Positions 51,518 through 60,048 of a DNA stretch of 64,000 nucleotides are shown piece after piece. The position numbers were made by a program, and so were the translations under genes. The stretch is from Flavobacterium sp. UBA7680 (GTDB taxonomy: Bacteria; Bacteroidota; Bacteroidia; Flavobacteriales; Flavobacteriaceae), in assembly GCF_002482975.1 (NCBI RefSeq), contig NZ_DLHA01000019.1, positions 10,408 to 74,407 on the forward strand. The letters run 5' to 3'. The notes beneath the pieces are model-generated. The model ran no database searches. It worked only from the letters and a program-made list of their open reading frames with translations, and was not told the origin of the DNA. How positions within the stretch are numbered: the stretch's first letter is position 1; each line of letters opens with the position of its first letter.

Positions 51518-52558
51518 ATGATATCGATAAAAAGAGAAGGAATTATACTTGAGAAAACCGAACTTCTCTTTGAGAATGAGGGTGTGATGAATCCTGCAGT
51601 TGTCAAAAGCGGAGATTTTCTTCATCTTTTTTATCGCGCTGTAAGCAAGGGCAACCATTCAACAATCGGCTATTGTAAACTAAATGGCCCTTTGAGTGTT
51701 ATACAGCGTGACAGCATACCTATCCTTTCTGCTGAATTTAATTATGAAAGTCATGGACTGGAAGATCCGAGAATTGTAAAAATAGAAGGGTTGTACTATA
51801 TGACCTATACCGCTTTTGATGGCGTAAATGCATTAGGCTGTCTGGCAGTTTCTAAAGATTTAATTCATTTTGAAAAAAAAGGTATAATAGTACCCACTAT
51901 AACCTATAAGCATTTTAGTGAGCTGACCAACTCCAAAAAAAACATCGACAGCAAATATTTCAGATACAACCAGCAAAATGGAATTACTGAAAAAGAAGGT
52001 AAAAAAATACTCCTGTCGGATAAAAATGTAGTTTTCTTTCCAAGAAAAATAAAGGGTAAATTCTGTTTTATGCACCGCATTAAACCAGAAATACAGATTA
52101 TTGTTGCTTTTAAGTCAATCAAAGATCTAACAGCTGCATTCTATGAAGACTATTTTCGGAATTTTAATGATCATATTTTGCTATCACCAAGATACGATCA
52201 TGAATCCAGTTATGTTGGCGGCGGATGTCCGCCCATAGAAACACCAAAGGGATGGCTTATTATTTACCATGGCGTCAGGGATAGTATAAAAGGACGCATA
52301 TATTCAGCCTGTGCCGCTCTGGTAGATCTTGATAATCCACAGATCGAAATAGCCCGCCTCCCCTATCCATTATTCAGCCCAAAAAGAGATTGGGAACTGG
52401 AAGGAGAAGTAAATAATGTGTGTTTCCCCACAGGAACAGCTATTTTTAAGGATACTTTATATATTTATTATGGTGCTGCAGATGAACACATAGCCTGCGT
52501 ATCGGTTAGCTTATCGGGTTTGATAAATGAATTAATACTTAATACTAAAAAAAAATGA
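51518..52558 (+). CDS. GH130-family beta-mannoside phosphorylase-like protein, 346 aa
   Basis: A five-bladed beta-propeller enzyme with the GH130 motifs: GVMNPAVVKSGDFLHLFYRA, HGLEDPRIVKI, GGGCPPIETPKGWLIIYHG, and FPTGTAIFKDTLYIYYGAAD. GH130 enzymes phosphorolyse or hydrolyse beta-mannosides. Its stop overlaps the following glycosyltransferase gene (ATGA), so the two act together on one glycan. Confidence 0.85.
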   Translation: MISIKREGIILEKTELLFENEGVMNPAVVKSGDFLHLFYRAVSKGNHSTIGYCKLNGPLSVIQRDSIPILSAEFNYESHGLEDPRIVKIEGLYYMTYTAFDGVNALGCLAVSKDLIHFEKKGIIVPTITYKHFSELTNSKKNIDSKYFRYNQQNGITEKEGKKILLSDKNVVFFPRKIKGKFCFMHRIKPEIQIIVAFKSIKDLTAAFYEDYFRNFNDHILLSPRYDHESSYVGGGCPPIETPKGWLIIYHGVRDSIKGRIYSACAALVDLDNPQIEIARLPYPLFSPKRDWELEGEVNNVCFPTGTAIFKDTLYIYYGAADEHIACVSVSLSGLINELILNTKKK

Positions 52559-54906
52559 TAATTAATATTCCTTCTCGCAGCCATAGCACTCTTTTGTTAA
52601 AAAAAGACAATACGCTTATTTCAGATGAAACAAAAGCTGATAAAACTCCTGAAATTATCTTTATAACCTCATATCCTTCAAGGGAATGTGGCATTGCAAC
52701 CTATTCTGAGGACTTAATTGCTGCTTTAAACAATAAATTTGAACAGTCTTTTATCATAAAGGTTGCTGCGCTGGAATCAAGTAACGACAACTACACTTAT
52801 GGTGCTGCCGTTGATCAAATTCTCAAAACCGACCTTCCTGATTCCTACCTTAAGCTTTCTGAGCGCTGTAATGCTGATAAAGCAGTCAAACTGCTTTTAA
52901 TACAGCACGAATTCGGGCTGTTTAAAAACAATGAGGCCGATTTAATCCAATTCTTAAGCTCATCGATAAAACCTGTTTTAATCGTACTTCATACTGTTTT
53001 GCCTAATCCTGATAAAGAGATAAAACAAAATATTGTCGAAATGGATGAACTTATCGACGGATTTATTGTCATGACCCAAAGATCGGCTAAAATACTAAAT
53101 AGCGACTATGGCATTGCAATGAATAAAATTACCGTTATTGCTCATGGAACCCATTTGGTTAAACATGGGGAAAAAGAAACATTAAAAAAAATATATGGTC
53201 TTTCAGGCAGAAAGGTAATTTCCACCTTTGGGCTCCTTAGTTCTGGTAAATCAATTGAAACCACCTTAGACGCATTACCTGTTATTGCCAGCCAAAATCC
53301 TGATATCTTATTTCTGATTATTGGAAAGACGCATCCCTCAGTAGTTAAAAATGAAGGAGAAAAATACCGTGATTTTCTTAAAAAAAGAGTCGAGGTCTTA
53401 GGAATGCAAGCACACGTGAAATTCATTAATTCTTATTTGCCATTAGAGGAATTACTGGAATATCTGCAGCTTACAGATATTTATTTATTTACCTCCAATG
53501 ACCCGCATCAGGCTGTAAGCGGCACTTTTTCCTATGCTATAAGCTGCGGCTGTCCTATTATATCTACACCTATTCCGCACGCCCTTGAAGTGCTTGAGGA
53601 TGGAACAGGGATTATTATTGAATTTGGAAATACGGTACAATTGGCTGAGCAGGTCATGATGTTATTAAAAAATTCACAGTTGCGTAAAAATATTTCTGAC
53701 AACGGTATACATAAAATGGCACCTACTGCCTGGGAAAATTCAGCTATTAAGCATGCGGGCTTATTTAAAAAAACGATCGGAAAAAAAATAGCATTACATT
53801 ATAAAATTCCGACAATTAACCTGGAGCATCTCAAAAAATTGACCACTTCATTTGCAATGATTCAATTTTCTGTCCTTAACCATCCTGATATAAATACAGG
53901 CTATACTTTGGATGACAATGCCCGTGCATTAGTGGCTGTCTGCCAACATTATGAATTAAACAGAAACCCAGAAGATTTAGAGCTGATTGAGAAATATTAC
54001 AGTTTTATCAAATTTTGCCTTCAGCACAATGGGAGTTTTTTGAACTATGTCAATAAGGAAGAAAAATTTACCATGCAAAATAATGAGAATCTGGATGATT
54101 CAAACGGAAGAGCTATTTGGTCCCTGGGTTTCATGCTGTCTCTTTCCAGTATTTTTCCCATCGGATTTACTTCAGATGCAGAAAACACTATCAATAAGGC
54201 GTTGACAAGAGTCAATACTATCTATTCAACAAGAGCGATGGCATTTATCATTAAAGGTATTTATTATCGTAACAAAAATAGTGTCAATTTTGAAAATATT
54301 GCCTTGATTAAATTGTTATCGAATCGATTGGTGAAAATGTACCGACATGAATGTAAATCAAATTGGAAATGGTTTGAAAGTTACCTGACTTATGGCAACA
54401 GCATAATTCCCGAAGCACTTCTTTGTGCCTACCTGGCCACAGGTGAATATCAATATAAAGAAGTTGCCAAAGAATCCTTCGATTTTCTTTTATCTCATAT
54501 TTTTACCGAGGATAAAATCAAGGTAATATCAAACAAAGGCTGGCTTGACTCTAAAATGCAAAAAAAAGAAACCATCGGTGGAGAACAACCCATTGATGTT
54601 GCTTATACTATTCTTGCTCTTGACAGATTTAAAACTGTTTTTAGAAATTCATCCTATTTGGAAAAAATGGAAATCGCCTTTAGCTGGTTCTTAGGGAACA
54701 ACCATTTAAATCAGATCATATATAATCCATGCACTGGCGGATGTTATGATGGTTTAGAAGAAAATTATATTAATCTCAATCAGGGTGCAGAATCAACCGT
54801 AAGTTATTCGATGGCTCGTTTAACGATGGAAAAATATATTTCTGAAAAAGAACTGCATCATAAAAAAACAGCCAAAATCAATCTCCTTGAACCCATTGGA
54901 GTGTAA
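52555..54906 (+). CDS. GT4 glycosyltransferase with C-terminal alpha/alpha-barrel-like domain, 783 aa
   Basis: Residues ~30-415 form a GT-B transferase (PSRECGIATYSEDLI, TVIAHGTHLV, STFGLLSSGKSIET, HQAVSGTFSYAISCGCP). Residues ~430-770 are a helical glycosidase/lyase-like domain (GYTLDDNARALVA, NSIIPEALLCAYLATG, GEQPIDVAYTILALDRF). The fusion and the GH130 overlap suggest a bifunctional enzyme building or trimming a mannose-containing glycan. The combination is seen in other GH130 loci, but product and donor are not predictable. Confidence 0.8.
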   Translation: MIINIPSRSHSTLLLKKDNTLISDETKADKTPEIIFITSYPSRECGIATYSEDLIAALNNKFEQSFIIKVAALESSNDNYTYGAAVDQILKTDLPDSYLKLSERCNADKAVKLLLIQHEFGLFKNNEADLIQFLSSSIKPVLIVLHTVLPNPDKEIKQNIVEMDELIDGFIVMTQRSAKILNSDYGIAMNKITVIAHGTHLVKHGEKETLKKIYGLSGRKVISTFGLLSSGKSIETTLDALPVIASQNPDILFLIIGKTHPSVVKNEGEKYRDFLKKRVEVLGMQAHVKFINSYLPLEELLEYLQLTDIYLFTSNDPHQAVSGTFSYAISCGCPIISTPIPHALEVLEDGTGIIIEFGNTVQLAEQVMMLLKNSQLRKNISDNGIHKMAPTAWENSAIKHAGLFKKTIGKKIALHYKIPTINLEHLKKLTTSFAMIQFSVLNHPDINTGYTLDDNARALVAVCQHYELNRNPEDLELIEKYYSFIKFCLQHNGSFLNYVNKEEKFTMQNNENLDDSNGRAIWSLGFMLSLSSIFPIGFTSDAENTINKALTRVNTIYSTRAMAFIIKGIYYRNKNSVNFENIALIKLLSNRLVKMYRHECKSNWKWFESYLTYGNSIIPEALLCAYLATGEYQYKEVAKESFDFLLSHIFTEDKIKVISNKGWLDSKMQKKETIGGEQPIDVAYTILALDRFKTVFRNSSYLEKMEIAFSWFLGNNHLNQIIYNPCTGGCYDGLEENYINLNQGAESTVSYSMARLTMEKYISEKELHHKKTAKINLLEPIGV

Positions 54907-55028
54907 TGTATATCATTTATCAAAAATGCTTCTTAAAATAAAAATGAAATTGCAGATACAACAAGGAACTGAAGTAATCAGATTTATACTCTACACTCAA
55001 ACTGCGATAAAATTTTATTTATGTTAAT

Positions 55029-55631
55029 TTAAAGATACTTAACCCCCGAGAGCTGTAATTGATTGTTAAAATCATATACTCGGGGAAGGCCCGTGGGAAT
55101 ATTTACTTTGACAATATCAATTGGGCTGATGTTTTCGAGATACATCATCAGGGATCTTAGGCTATTGCCATGAGCTACTATTAAAACATTCTGTCCTATT
55201 TTTAATTTAGGTTCGATCTGGGTTTTATAGTACGGAATAACGCGGTTGTAGGTCTGTAGTAGACTTTCTCCCCCAGGCGGGCAGACATCATAACTTCTTC
55301 TCCAGATTTCCACCTGGGCAATCCCATACTTTTTTGCAGTTTCCTCTTTGTTGAGCCCCTGCAGTGAACCATACATCCGTTCGTTAAAAGCGCTATTTTT
55401 TACAGTTGGAATCTTGACATGCATTTCCTTTAGAATAATCTCCAGACTTTCCTGTGCCCTGATGAGCATTGAAGTATATGCCATGCAAAAAACATATCCT
55501 TTGAGTTTTTTCCCCGCAGATTTTGCCTGCTCTTTTCCATGCAGCGTTAGGGAAATATCCAGTGTTCCTGTAAAACGGTTCTCCAGATTGTAAAGCGACT
55601 GTCCATGTCTGACAAAAATTAATAACGCCAT
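55029..55631 (-). CDS. gpmA: 2,3-bisphosphoglycerate-dependent phosphoglycerate mutase, short form
   Basis: RHG motif at residues 8-10 (FVRHGQSLYN), the second-site ERMYGSLQG, and AHGNSLRS near the end. It interconverts 2- and 3-phosphoglycerate. At 200 residues it is the short Bacteroidota form lacking the C-terminal extension. Convergent with the GT4 gene; an unusual hairpin lies in the leader. Confidence 0.88.
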   Translation of the reverse strand: MALLIFVRHGQSLYNLENRFTGTLDISLTLHGKEQAKSAGKKLKGYVFCMAYTSMLIRAQESLEIILKEMHVKIPTVKNSAFNERMYGSLQGLNKEETAKKYGIAQVEIWRRSYDVCPPGGESLLQTYNRVIPYYKTQIEPKLKIGQNVLIVAHGNSLRSLMMYLENISPIDIVKVNIPTGLPRVYDFNNQLQLSGVKYL

Positions 55632-55674
55632 TTTTTTTCTTTAAAAACAATAGTAAAACTACAGTAAAAAAACA

Positions 55675-55704
55675 GGCTATAAGTGTTGTAAATCACTTAT
55701 AGCC
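55675..55704 (-). terminator. Terminator-like hairpin in the gpmA leader
   Basis: A perfect 11-bp stem, GGCTATAAGTG / CACTTATAGCC, with an 8-nt loop; on the minus strand it is followed by CTG and a seven-T run. It lies 44 bases upstream of gpmA, so it could attenuate gpmA or end an unseen short minus transcript. Confidence 0.6.
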
Positions 55705-55798
55705 ATGTTTCTAATCATTGATGCACTGGCTTGCTTACACCAAATTTGCAGGAATCAACAAAAGAATTTAATCCTAGTTCCTTAAAAAAATTAAAATA

Positions 55799-55906
55799 AT
55801 GAGAACAATTTTCGCGCTTATCGCATTAGCCGCTTTAACAGCAACCATACTTATGGATACTGTAGGCAGAAAAGTCAAAACAAACAAAGCCAATTCCAAA
55901 CCTTAA
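55799..55906 (+). CDS. Possible small membrane peptide, 35 aa
   Basis: MRTIFALIALAALTATILMD followed by a basic tail. A single hydrophobic segment and its place 14 bases before the DUF6629 gene suggest a real small gene, but the length is too short for certainty. Confidence 0.4.
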   Translation: MRTIFALIALAALTATILMDTVGRKVKTNKANSKP

Positions 55907-55920
55907 AAATCTATCTCAAT

Positions 55921-56619
55921 ATGTGTTTTTCTGCTACAGCAAGTTTTAGTGCCGGTATTATCCTGACAGTCATTAGTGCTGTCGCCATAAAAAAAGTACA
56001 GCATCCCTCACAGACTATGTTTGCCATGATCCCTTTAATATTTGCGATACAGCAGTTTGCTGAAGGTTTTTTATGGCTATCCATTCCCGATGAGAAATGG
56101 TCCTACCTTCAAACCGACATCACTTACTTTTACCTGATTATTGCGCAGATTATCTGGCCCATTTGGGTTCCGCTTTCCATACTTATGCTCGAGAAAGAAC
56201 AAACCCGAAAGCAGATACAAAAAATACTGGTAGGAATTGGAATACTTGTTTCGGTGTACCTCACCTATTGCCTGTTCAATTTTAATATCAGATCAGAAAT
56301 TGACTGTTATCACATAGCCTATATCCAGACCTATCCCGAAACTTTCAGGATAATGGGTGGATTTCTTTATATAGTTGCGACAATACTTCCGCCTTTCTTT
56401 TCCCATATCAGGCGCATGTGGTGGTTAGGGGTTTTAGTCCTGGTATCTTATGTGATCACCAGCATTTTTTATGAAAGTTATCTTGTATCGGTATGGTGCT
56501 TTTTTGCTTCTGTGATTAGTGTGTCAGTATACTTGATCATGTCTGAAATAAGAATGAGCCATCGCGAAGATATATTTCGCGAAAAGAGCGCTCGAACATT
56601 ACTAAAAAATGAACTGTAA
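55921..56619 (+). CDS. DUF6629-like seven-helix membrane protein, 232 aa
   Basis: Starts with the family-typical MCFSATASFSAGIILTVISA and has about seven membrane segments, with FAIQQFAEGFLWLSIPD in the second/third. Function unknown. It may be cotranscribed with the 35-codon ORF. Confidence 0.75.
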   Translation: MCFSATASFSAGIILTVISAVAIKKVQHPSQTMFAMIPLIFAIQQFAEGFLWLSIPDEKWSYLQTDITYFYLIIAQIIWPIWVPLSILMLEKEQTRKQIQKILVGIGILVSVYLTYCLFNFNIRSEIDCYHIAYIQTYPETFRIMGGFLYIVATILPPFFSHIRRMWWLGVLVLVSYVITSIFYESYLVSVWCFFASVISVSVYLIMSEIRMSHREDIFREKSARTLLKNEL

Positions 56620-56664
56620 GGGCGACATTTTGTTGTACTCTTAAAACGAATTTTAATTAAGAAG

Positions 56665-56729
56665 TAACTACAATCAGCTTTGAGAATGACGGGAGTCATT
56701 TTCAAATACCACACTTAAGCGCACCTTTA
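56665..56729 (+). promoter_or_regulatory. Tandem CRP/FNR-box promoter 7 (BON copy 4)
   Basis: TAA-N6-TCA at 56665, TGA-N6-TCATTT at 56687 (22 bp apart; the second is a nearly symmetrical TGACGGGAGTCA), -7 CACCTTTA at 56722-56729. Confidence 0.85.
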
Positions 56730-56750
56730 CCTTAATAAATTGACATGCAA

Positions 56751-57410
56751 ATGAAAACCAATGAAGAATTAGAAAAAAAAGTCATCGATGCCCTTAATTG
56801 GGAGCCTTTATTATTGGGAGCAGAAATTGGAGTGCTGGTCATTGATGGAATAGTTACCCTTACGGGTTCGGTAAACAGTTATGCTAAAAAAGAAGAGGCC
56901 GAGAAAGCCGCCAAAAATGTATTGGGTGTGAAAGCAGTAGTAGAAAAAATTGAAGTAGTACTAAACGACAGGACTCATAAATCAGATAATGAAATTGCGC
57001 AGGAAATTATAAACACCTTTAAATGGCATTGGGATATTCCAAGTGAAAGAGTCCAAGCGAGGGTAGAAAATGGCTGGGTATACCTTTCAGGTTCACTGGA
57101 ATGGAACTACCAGAAAGAAGCGGCAAAAAAAGCGGTCAGAGTGCTTATTGGCGTGAAGGGTATTGTAAACAATATTATGATTATCTCTTTATCCAAAGAC
57201 AGAATCAACAAAAAAGATATTGAAGATGCCATAGAGCGCAACAGGATTATTGGAAATACAGCAATTACTGTGGAAGTTTTAGATAATGCGGTTACTTTAA
57301 AAGGAAATGTAGAATCCTGGTTCGAAAAAAATGAAGCAAGCCGTATTGCATGGAAAGCGCCAGGTGTGCTTGAAGTCAAAAATAACCTGCAGGTAGCGCT
57401 CGATCAATAA
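56751..57410 (+). CDS. Triple BON-domain protein, copy 4
   Basis: Three BON repeats, N-terminus MKTNEELEKKVIDALNWEP. The Met at 56751 aligns with the paralogues; 56745 is an alternative. It leads a long run of same-strand genes (hypotheticals, DnaJ, Usp, P-type ATPase, permease) that may share its promoter. Confidence 0.83.
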   Translation: MKTNEELEKKVIDALNWEPLLLGAEIGVLVIDGIVTLTGSVNSYAKKEEAEKAAKNVLGVKAVVEKIEVVLNDRTHKSDNEIAQEIINTFKWHWDIPSERVQARVENGWVYLSGSLEWNYQKEAAKKAVRVLIGVKGIVNNIMIISLSKDRINKKDIEDAIERNRIIGNTAITVEVLDNAVTLKGNVESWFEKNEASRIAWKAPGVLEVKNNLQVALDQ

Positions 57411-57438
57411 CCTTAATGAATCAATATAAAAAAAAATT

Positions 57439-57750
57439 ATGGAAAAAGTAAATATGGACAGCCTGGTCATTGTAATGGCTGAACTGGAAAAACAAGGATT
57501 TACCTCCCAATTCGAGATTCATGGAAAGAGTCTGGTATCACTTAAAACAAATAGTTGTTATAGTGCTGATCAGGTACAAATAACACATTTTTATCGTTTT
57601 GAAGGCGAATCCAATCCAGAGGACAGTGCTATTATGTACGCAATTGAAACCTTTGATAAAGAAAAAGGTACCCTTGTGGATGGTTATGGAACAGCTGCGG
57701 ATACTGCAACTGCAGATTTCATACGCAAGGTAAATAACATTCATAAATAA
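57439..57750 (+). CDS. Small conserved protein, 103 aa
   Basis: Contains FYRFEGESNPEDSAIMYAIE and GTLVDGYGTAADT, a short family often labelled phosphoribosylpyrophosphate synthetase in Bacteroidota without support from real PRPP synthase motifs. No PRPP loop is present. Function unknown. The next gene begins 7 bases on. Confidence 0.65.
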   Translation: MEKVNMDSLVIVMAELEKQGFTSQFEIHGKSLVSLKTNSCYSADQVQITHFYRFEGESNPEDSAIMYAIETFDKEKGTLVDGYGTAADTATADFIRKVNNIHK

Positions 57751-57757
57751 TAAAACC

Positions 57758-58249
57758 ATGTTAGCACAGATAAAAAAATCATCCATACCTCTTTATATCA
57801 TTTTTGTAATATCAGCAAGTATCATATTACTTAACAGATACACCCAGTTTCATATTAATGACTATCGGGTACATTTTTTCTTTCTCTTCTTTGCGATATC
57901 CTCACTGGTAATCATTATTGGTCAATTTTTTAAAAAATTACAGAGCAGCTGGTCTATGATTTTAGTTTTTATAAGCATTGGAATACTTTGCGGACTAAAG
58001 GCTTTCTTTACATGGGGTGGAGACTGGAAAACACAAACTGTACTTTACAGGAACATTGAAAATAAAAACCAGACTGTCAATTATCAGCTTCGAGGCGACC
58101 GGTTTGCATTTGGATATAAAAAACGAATAGTTGGTATCTATTATTTAGCACCTTTTATGGAGTGGACCACCGATATAGACACGCTTTATTTAGATAAATC
58201 AAAATGGAAAAAGTTAAATCTGCAGGTCAATGAAATGAAACTGAAATAG
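57758..58249 (+). CDS. Membrane protein, 163 aa
   Basis: Three membrane segments (about 10-28, 40-58, 68-86) then a soluble tail (TWGGDWKTQTVLYRNIENKN). No family recognised. It sits between the small conserved gene and the DnaJ gene. Confidence 0.55.
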   Translation: MLAQIKKSSIPLYIIFVISASIILLNRYTQFHINDYRVHFFFLFFAISSLVIIIGQFFKKLQSSWSMILVFISIGILCGLKAFFTWGGDWKTQTVLYRNIENKNQTVNYQLRGDRFAFGYKKRIVGIYYLAPFMEWTTDIDTLYLDKSKWKKLNLQVNEMKLK

Positions 58250-58276
58250 AAAAATCTTAACCTAAAAACTGTCGCG

Positions 58277-59173
58277 ATGGAATTTATAGATTATTATAAA
58301 ACTCTCGATGTGCCGAAAACGGCCAGTCAGGGAGACATCAAGAAAGCCTATCGAAAACTGGCCAGAAAATACCATCCTGATCTGAGTCCCAATGATAAGC
58401 AGGCTGAGATAAAATTTAAAGAAATCAACCAGGCTAACGAAGTGCTGGCCAATGTGGAGAACCGGAAAAAATACGATAAGTATGGAAAAGACTGGAAACA
58501 GGCAGAAGAGTTTGAAAAATCAGGCTACAATCCCAGCCAACGACAAAACACTGAAAGAAAGCAGTCTGGTGATTCAGCAGGTGATTTTTCGGAATTCTTC
58601 CAATCCTTTTATGGAAATGGGAATGCACAGAGAGGATCGTCATCCAGGTTCAGGGGAGAAGATCTCAGCACTAAATTTCAGATGACTTTAAAAGATGCCT
58701 ACACAACCCATCGTCAGACCATAAAAGTTAACCATAAAAATATCCGGATCACCATTCCGGCCGGAGTTGAAAATGGGCAGGTCGTAAAAATTACAGGTCA
58801 TGGCGGCAATGGAATTAACTCAGGTCCAAATGGTGACTTATTTATAACCTTTTCAATAGCGGATGATCCCGATTTTAAGCGGGACGGGAATAATTTGTAT
58901 ACAAATACCCCGCTCGATCTTTTTACTGCCGTGCTGGGAGGCGAAATTGCCGTGAATACTTTCGATACAAAAGTAAAACTCAAAGTGCCTGCCGGAACAC
59001 AAAGCGGGACAAGGATAAAATTAAAGGGCAAAGGTTTTCCTATTTATAAAAATGACAATCATTTTGGAGATTTATACATCACTTACATCCTCAAAATACC
59101 CGTGGAGCTTACAGGGAAGGAAAAAGAACTTTTTCTTGAACTTTCCAACTTAAGGAAGTCCAAAGTAAGCTAA
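58277..59173 (+). CDS. cbpA: CbpA-type DnaJ co-chaperone, 298 aa
   Basis: J-domain with HPD (YHPDLSPND) at the N-terminus, a Gly/Ser-rich linker (about 75-125), then DnaJ C-terminal peptide-binding domains (PAGVENGQVVKITGHG, PAGTQSGTRIKLKGKGFP). There is no cysteine zinc finger, which separates CbpA from DnaJ. It stimulates DnaK ATPase under stress. Confidence 0.88.
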   Translation: MEFIDYYKTLDVPKTASQGDIKKAYRKLARKYHPDLSPNDKQAEIKFKEINQANEVLANVENRKKYDKYGKDWKQAEEFEKSGYNPSQRQNTERKQSGDSAGDFSEFFQSFYGNGNAQRGSSSRFRGEDLSTKFQMTLKDAYTTHRQTIKVNHKNIRITIPAGVENGQVVKITGHGGNGINSGPNGDLFITFSIADDPDFKRDGNNLYTNTPLDLFTAVLGGEIAVNTFDTKVKLKVPAGTQSGTRIKLKGKGFPIYKNDNHFGDLYITYILKIPVELTGKEKELFLELSNLRKSKVS

Positions 59174-59203
59174 AATAATTATTGAAGTTTAAAAGTAAAT
59201 ACC

Positions 59204-60013
59204 ATGAAAAAAATACTCGTTACCACAGACTTTTCAAATATCTCAAAAGCAGGGATACGATTTGCTATTCAGTTTGCTTGCCAGACACCTTGTGAACTTA
59301 TATTCTACAGTGTCAATACAAAAGAGCTGAGCGATAGTATTGAAAACTATTATAAGAAAACCACGCAGGATTATAAACTTAAAAAATTCATACTTTCCAT
59401 CTACAAAACAACTAAAAAACTGGTTGGCAAGGCAGAATTCGTTACCGAGAACCAGACTCACGTGGCTAAGTCCATTATTGCTTTTGCTCAAAAATACAAA
59501 GTAGATTACATCTGTATCAATACATCAGGCCCCGGCATTTTTAATCAGCTTATTGGAACTACGGCCTCACAATTGATTACTACTTCCCCTATTCCACTTC
59601 TGATTGTACCTTATACCTATCGCATGAGGCCGCTGAATCATTTATTATATGCCTCGGATCTTGCCAAAATTGGTGTTGAACTTCCATTAGTAAAGAAATT
59701 CGCCGTTCTATTTGATGCCGATATTGCAGTTTATCATTACAGTGAATTTCTTGATCAGGGCAATTTTAAGAACGATTTTAATGCCATAGCCCACAACTAT
59801 CAATCTGATAAAGTATCATTTAACTTTAAAAAATTAAATATCGAATTTTCTTTACTGAATCATTTAGAAGTGGATATGCGGAAAATTAGACCATCAATCA
59901 TTGTCATGTTTACCAAACAGAACCGTGACTGGTTTGAACGTCACTTTCTTTCCAGTAAAACCAAAGAGTTTGGTTTTGACAGCAGTACTCCAATACTTGT
60001 TTTCAGAAAGTAA
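59204..60013 (+). CDS. Universal stress protein (tandem UspA), 269 aa
   Basis: Two UspA domains, the first strong (ILVTTDFSNISKAGIRFAIQFA, ending GTTASQLITTSPIPLLIVP), the second diverged (LLYASDLAKIGVEL, ending STPILVFRK). UspA proteins support survival in non-growing or hypoxic cells, and tandem forms are typical of flavobacteria. It is 30 bases after the DnaJ gene. Confidence 0.85.
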   Translation: MKKILVTTDFSNISKAGIRFAIQFACQTPCELIFYSVNTKELSDSIENYYKKTTQDYKLKKFILSIYKTTKKLVGKAEFVTENQTHVAKSIIAFAQKYKVDYICINTSGPGIFNQLIGTTASQLITTSPIPLLIVPYTYRMRPLNHLLYASDLAKIGVELPLVKKFAVLFDADIAVYHYSEFLDQGNFKNDFNAIAHNYQSDKVSFNFKKLNIEFSLLNHLEVDMRKIRPSIIVMFTKQNRDWFERHFLSSKTKEFGFDSSTPILVFRK

Positions 60014-60048
60014 ATAAAACAATGAAAGCACACCACAACTAAACAACA

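Noticed and set aside
57439..57750. Phosphoribosylpyrophosphate synthetase
   Set aside because: The common database label does not fit: 103 residues, no PRPP-binding or ATP-binding motifs.
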